Positions 63,325 through 64,000 of a stretch of 64,000 bases of DNA are shown piece after piece (positions within the stretch are counted from its first letter, which is position 1; every line of letters begins with the position of its first letter). The stretch covers positions 37,645 to 101,644 of the forward strand of contig NZ_JAJIRP010000015.1 in assembly GCF_025717555.1 (NCBI RefSeq), read 5' to 3'. The DNA is from Paucibacter sp. B2R-40. GTDB taxonomy: Bacteria > Pseudomonadota > Gammaproteobacteria > Burkholderiales > Burkholderiaceae_C. Both the position numbers and the translations under genes were made by a program. The notes beneath the pieces are model-generated. The model saw only the letters and a program-made list of their open reading frames with translations, was not told the origin of the DNA and did no database searches.

Positions 63325-64000
63325 ATGACTTCAGCGCACGCCGAACAAATATTGAACTATTTACGCCAAGTTGACACCCAGCGCTTGCACCGTGAACAAC
63401 AACCTGGGCTATTGGGAAAGGTCCAAGCACTGAAACGCTATCAGCAACAGCGCTTTGCCCACACCTATGCAGACCTGCTGATCTCAAGTCGGTACCGGGG
63501 AGCGGCCGAGTTCTTTTTGCAAGAGCTCTACGGCCCCGGAGACTACACCCGCCGCGATGCTCAGTTCGCGCGCGTAGTCCCTGCCTTGGTCAAACTCTTT
63601 CCTGCCGAAGTTGTCGAAACCGTGTTGCGACTGGCCAGATTGCACGCAATCTCGGAACGGCTGGACACTTTGATGGCTGAACAGCTAACTTCTGAGCACA
63701 TCGATGCTCAAAGCTATAAGCGGGCTTGGCAAGCCTGCCATGAAGCAGAGTCTCGCTTGCTGCAAGTTACCTTGACGGTAGCCGTCGGCGAATCGTTGGA
63801 GGGACTCACTCGCAAACCACTGCTTAGACAGGCACTGAGAATGATGCGCGGCCCGGCGACTGCAGCCGGCATGGCGGAGTTGCAAAGTTTTTTAGAGTCA
63901 GGCTTCGACACCTTTCGGGCAATGAAAGGTGCGGCAGAATTCCTTCAAACGGTGCGGGCACGCGAGACACAATTTGCCGAGAGCATGATTGGCGATACTC
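63325..64000 (+). CDS. Conserved-looking helical protein, 3' truncated
   Basis: An open frame begins at ATG 63325 and runs without a stop to the window edge (225 codons). It encodes MTSAHAEQILNYLRQVDTQR then KRYQQQRFAHTYADLL and a distinctive block AAEFFLQELYGPGDYTRRDA followed by FARVVPALVKLFP. The whole is helical and soluble, with no signal peptide. The FFL-x-ELYG block looks like a conserved family signature, but no function is known to me. GC content is lower here than in the rest of the window. If the lipase start is 63272, the two starts are 52 bases apart. Confidence 0.8.
   Translation, partial: MTSAHAEQILNYLRQVDTQRLHREQQPGLLGKVQALKRYQQQRFAHTYADLLISSRYRGAAEFFLQELYGPGDYTRRDAQFARVVPALVKLFPAEVVETVLRLARLHAISERLDTLMAEQLTSEHIDAQSYKRAWQACHEAESRLLQVTLTVAVGESLEGLTRKPLLRQALRMMRGPATAAGMAELQSFLESGFDTFRAMKGAAEFLQTVRARETQFAESMIGDT

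Noticed and set aside
1..64000. Mobile elements, CRISPR, tRNA or rRNA genes
   Set aside because: No transposase, integrase, regular spaced repeats or tRNA-like cloverleaf was recognised in any gap; a dedicated tRNA scan was not possible.

Overview
The window looks like a chromosomal segment of a betaproteobacterium of the order Burkholderiales, probably near the Rubrivivax/Leptothrix/Roseateles group. The support is high GC throughout, a PEP-CTERM surface protein, the grouping pgk / maeB / pyk / fba / purC / purK-purE / Sua5, DUF1631 and Smg proteins, and a Calvin-type class II aldolase. No rRNA, tRNA, CRISPR array, insertion sequence or phage module was seen. Sixty-three complete and two edge-truncated protein genes fill almost all of the sequence. 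Species assignment is inference.

Layout. 1-3.7 kb: truncated NDUFA9-like dehydrogenase, GST, PEP-CTERM protein, Cca. 3.7-8.9 kb (minus): a five-gene chain tsaB-rimI-udg-PAS/GGDEF/EAL-MidA whose members all overlap by ATGA. 8.9-17 kb (mostly minus): SGNH-like lipoprotein, Sua5-type TsaC, purE-purK, thioredoxin-TPR chaperone (plus strand), purC with a coupled TPR gene, fba. 17.2-18.2 kb: an HTH/HATPase/STAS-like switch protein. 18.2-26.6 kb (minus): two solute-binding proteins, pyk, maeB, a membrane diguanylate cyclase, pgk. 26.7-31.6 kb (minus): azlCD, head-GIN protein, lipoprotein, htpX, fmt, def. 31.8-34.7 kb (plus): LysM protein, dprA, smg. 34.8-40.7 kb (minus): DUF1631, secF, secD, yajC.

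40.8-46.1 kb is a plus-strand hydroxyproline-catabolism operon: Pyr4H2C deaminase, GntR regulator, 4-hydroxyproline 2-epimerase and a three-subunit D-hydroxyproline dehydrogenase. A consensus-like promoter and a palindrome over its -10 region precede it. The final enzyme, alpha-ketoglutarate-semialdehyde dehydrogenase, is not in the window. A DeoR regulator and a PhnD-rhodanese fusion follow. Then two paralogous small zinc-ribbon proteins flank thymidine kinase.

49.9-54.6 kb is the least ordinary accessory region. An ArsR regulator is coupled to a fused binding-protein/permease and followed by an enoyl-CoA-hydratase-fold protein without catalytic glutamates. It diverges from a short P450 coupled to an ABM-family protein, and a perfect 8-bp inverted repeat lies between. 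54.6-60.6 kb carries CreA, an EF-G paralogue, a putative DNA-binding protein surrounded by TTTATCA boxes, two small conserved-looking genes, an HDOD protein and a TPMT-like methyltransferase. 60.6-64 kb has an Lrp/hpd divergent pair with phased palindromes, a lipase-like hydrolase and a truncated gene running off the end.

Best candidates for something new: the ArsR/ABC/ECH-P450/ABM locus, the TTTATCA-box regulator with its small downstream genes, the HTH-HATPase-STAS protein, the paired zinc ribbons around tdk, and a GC-rich palindromic element inserted in frame in purK.
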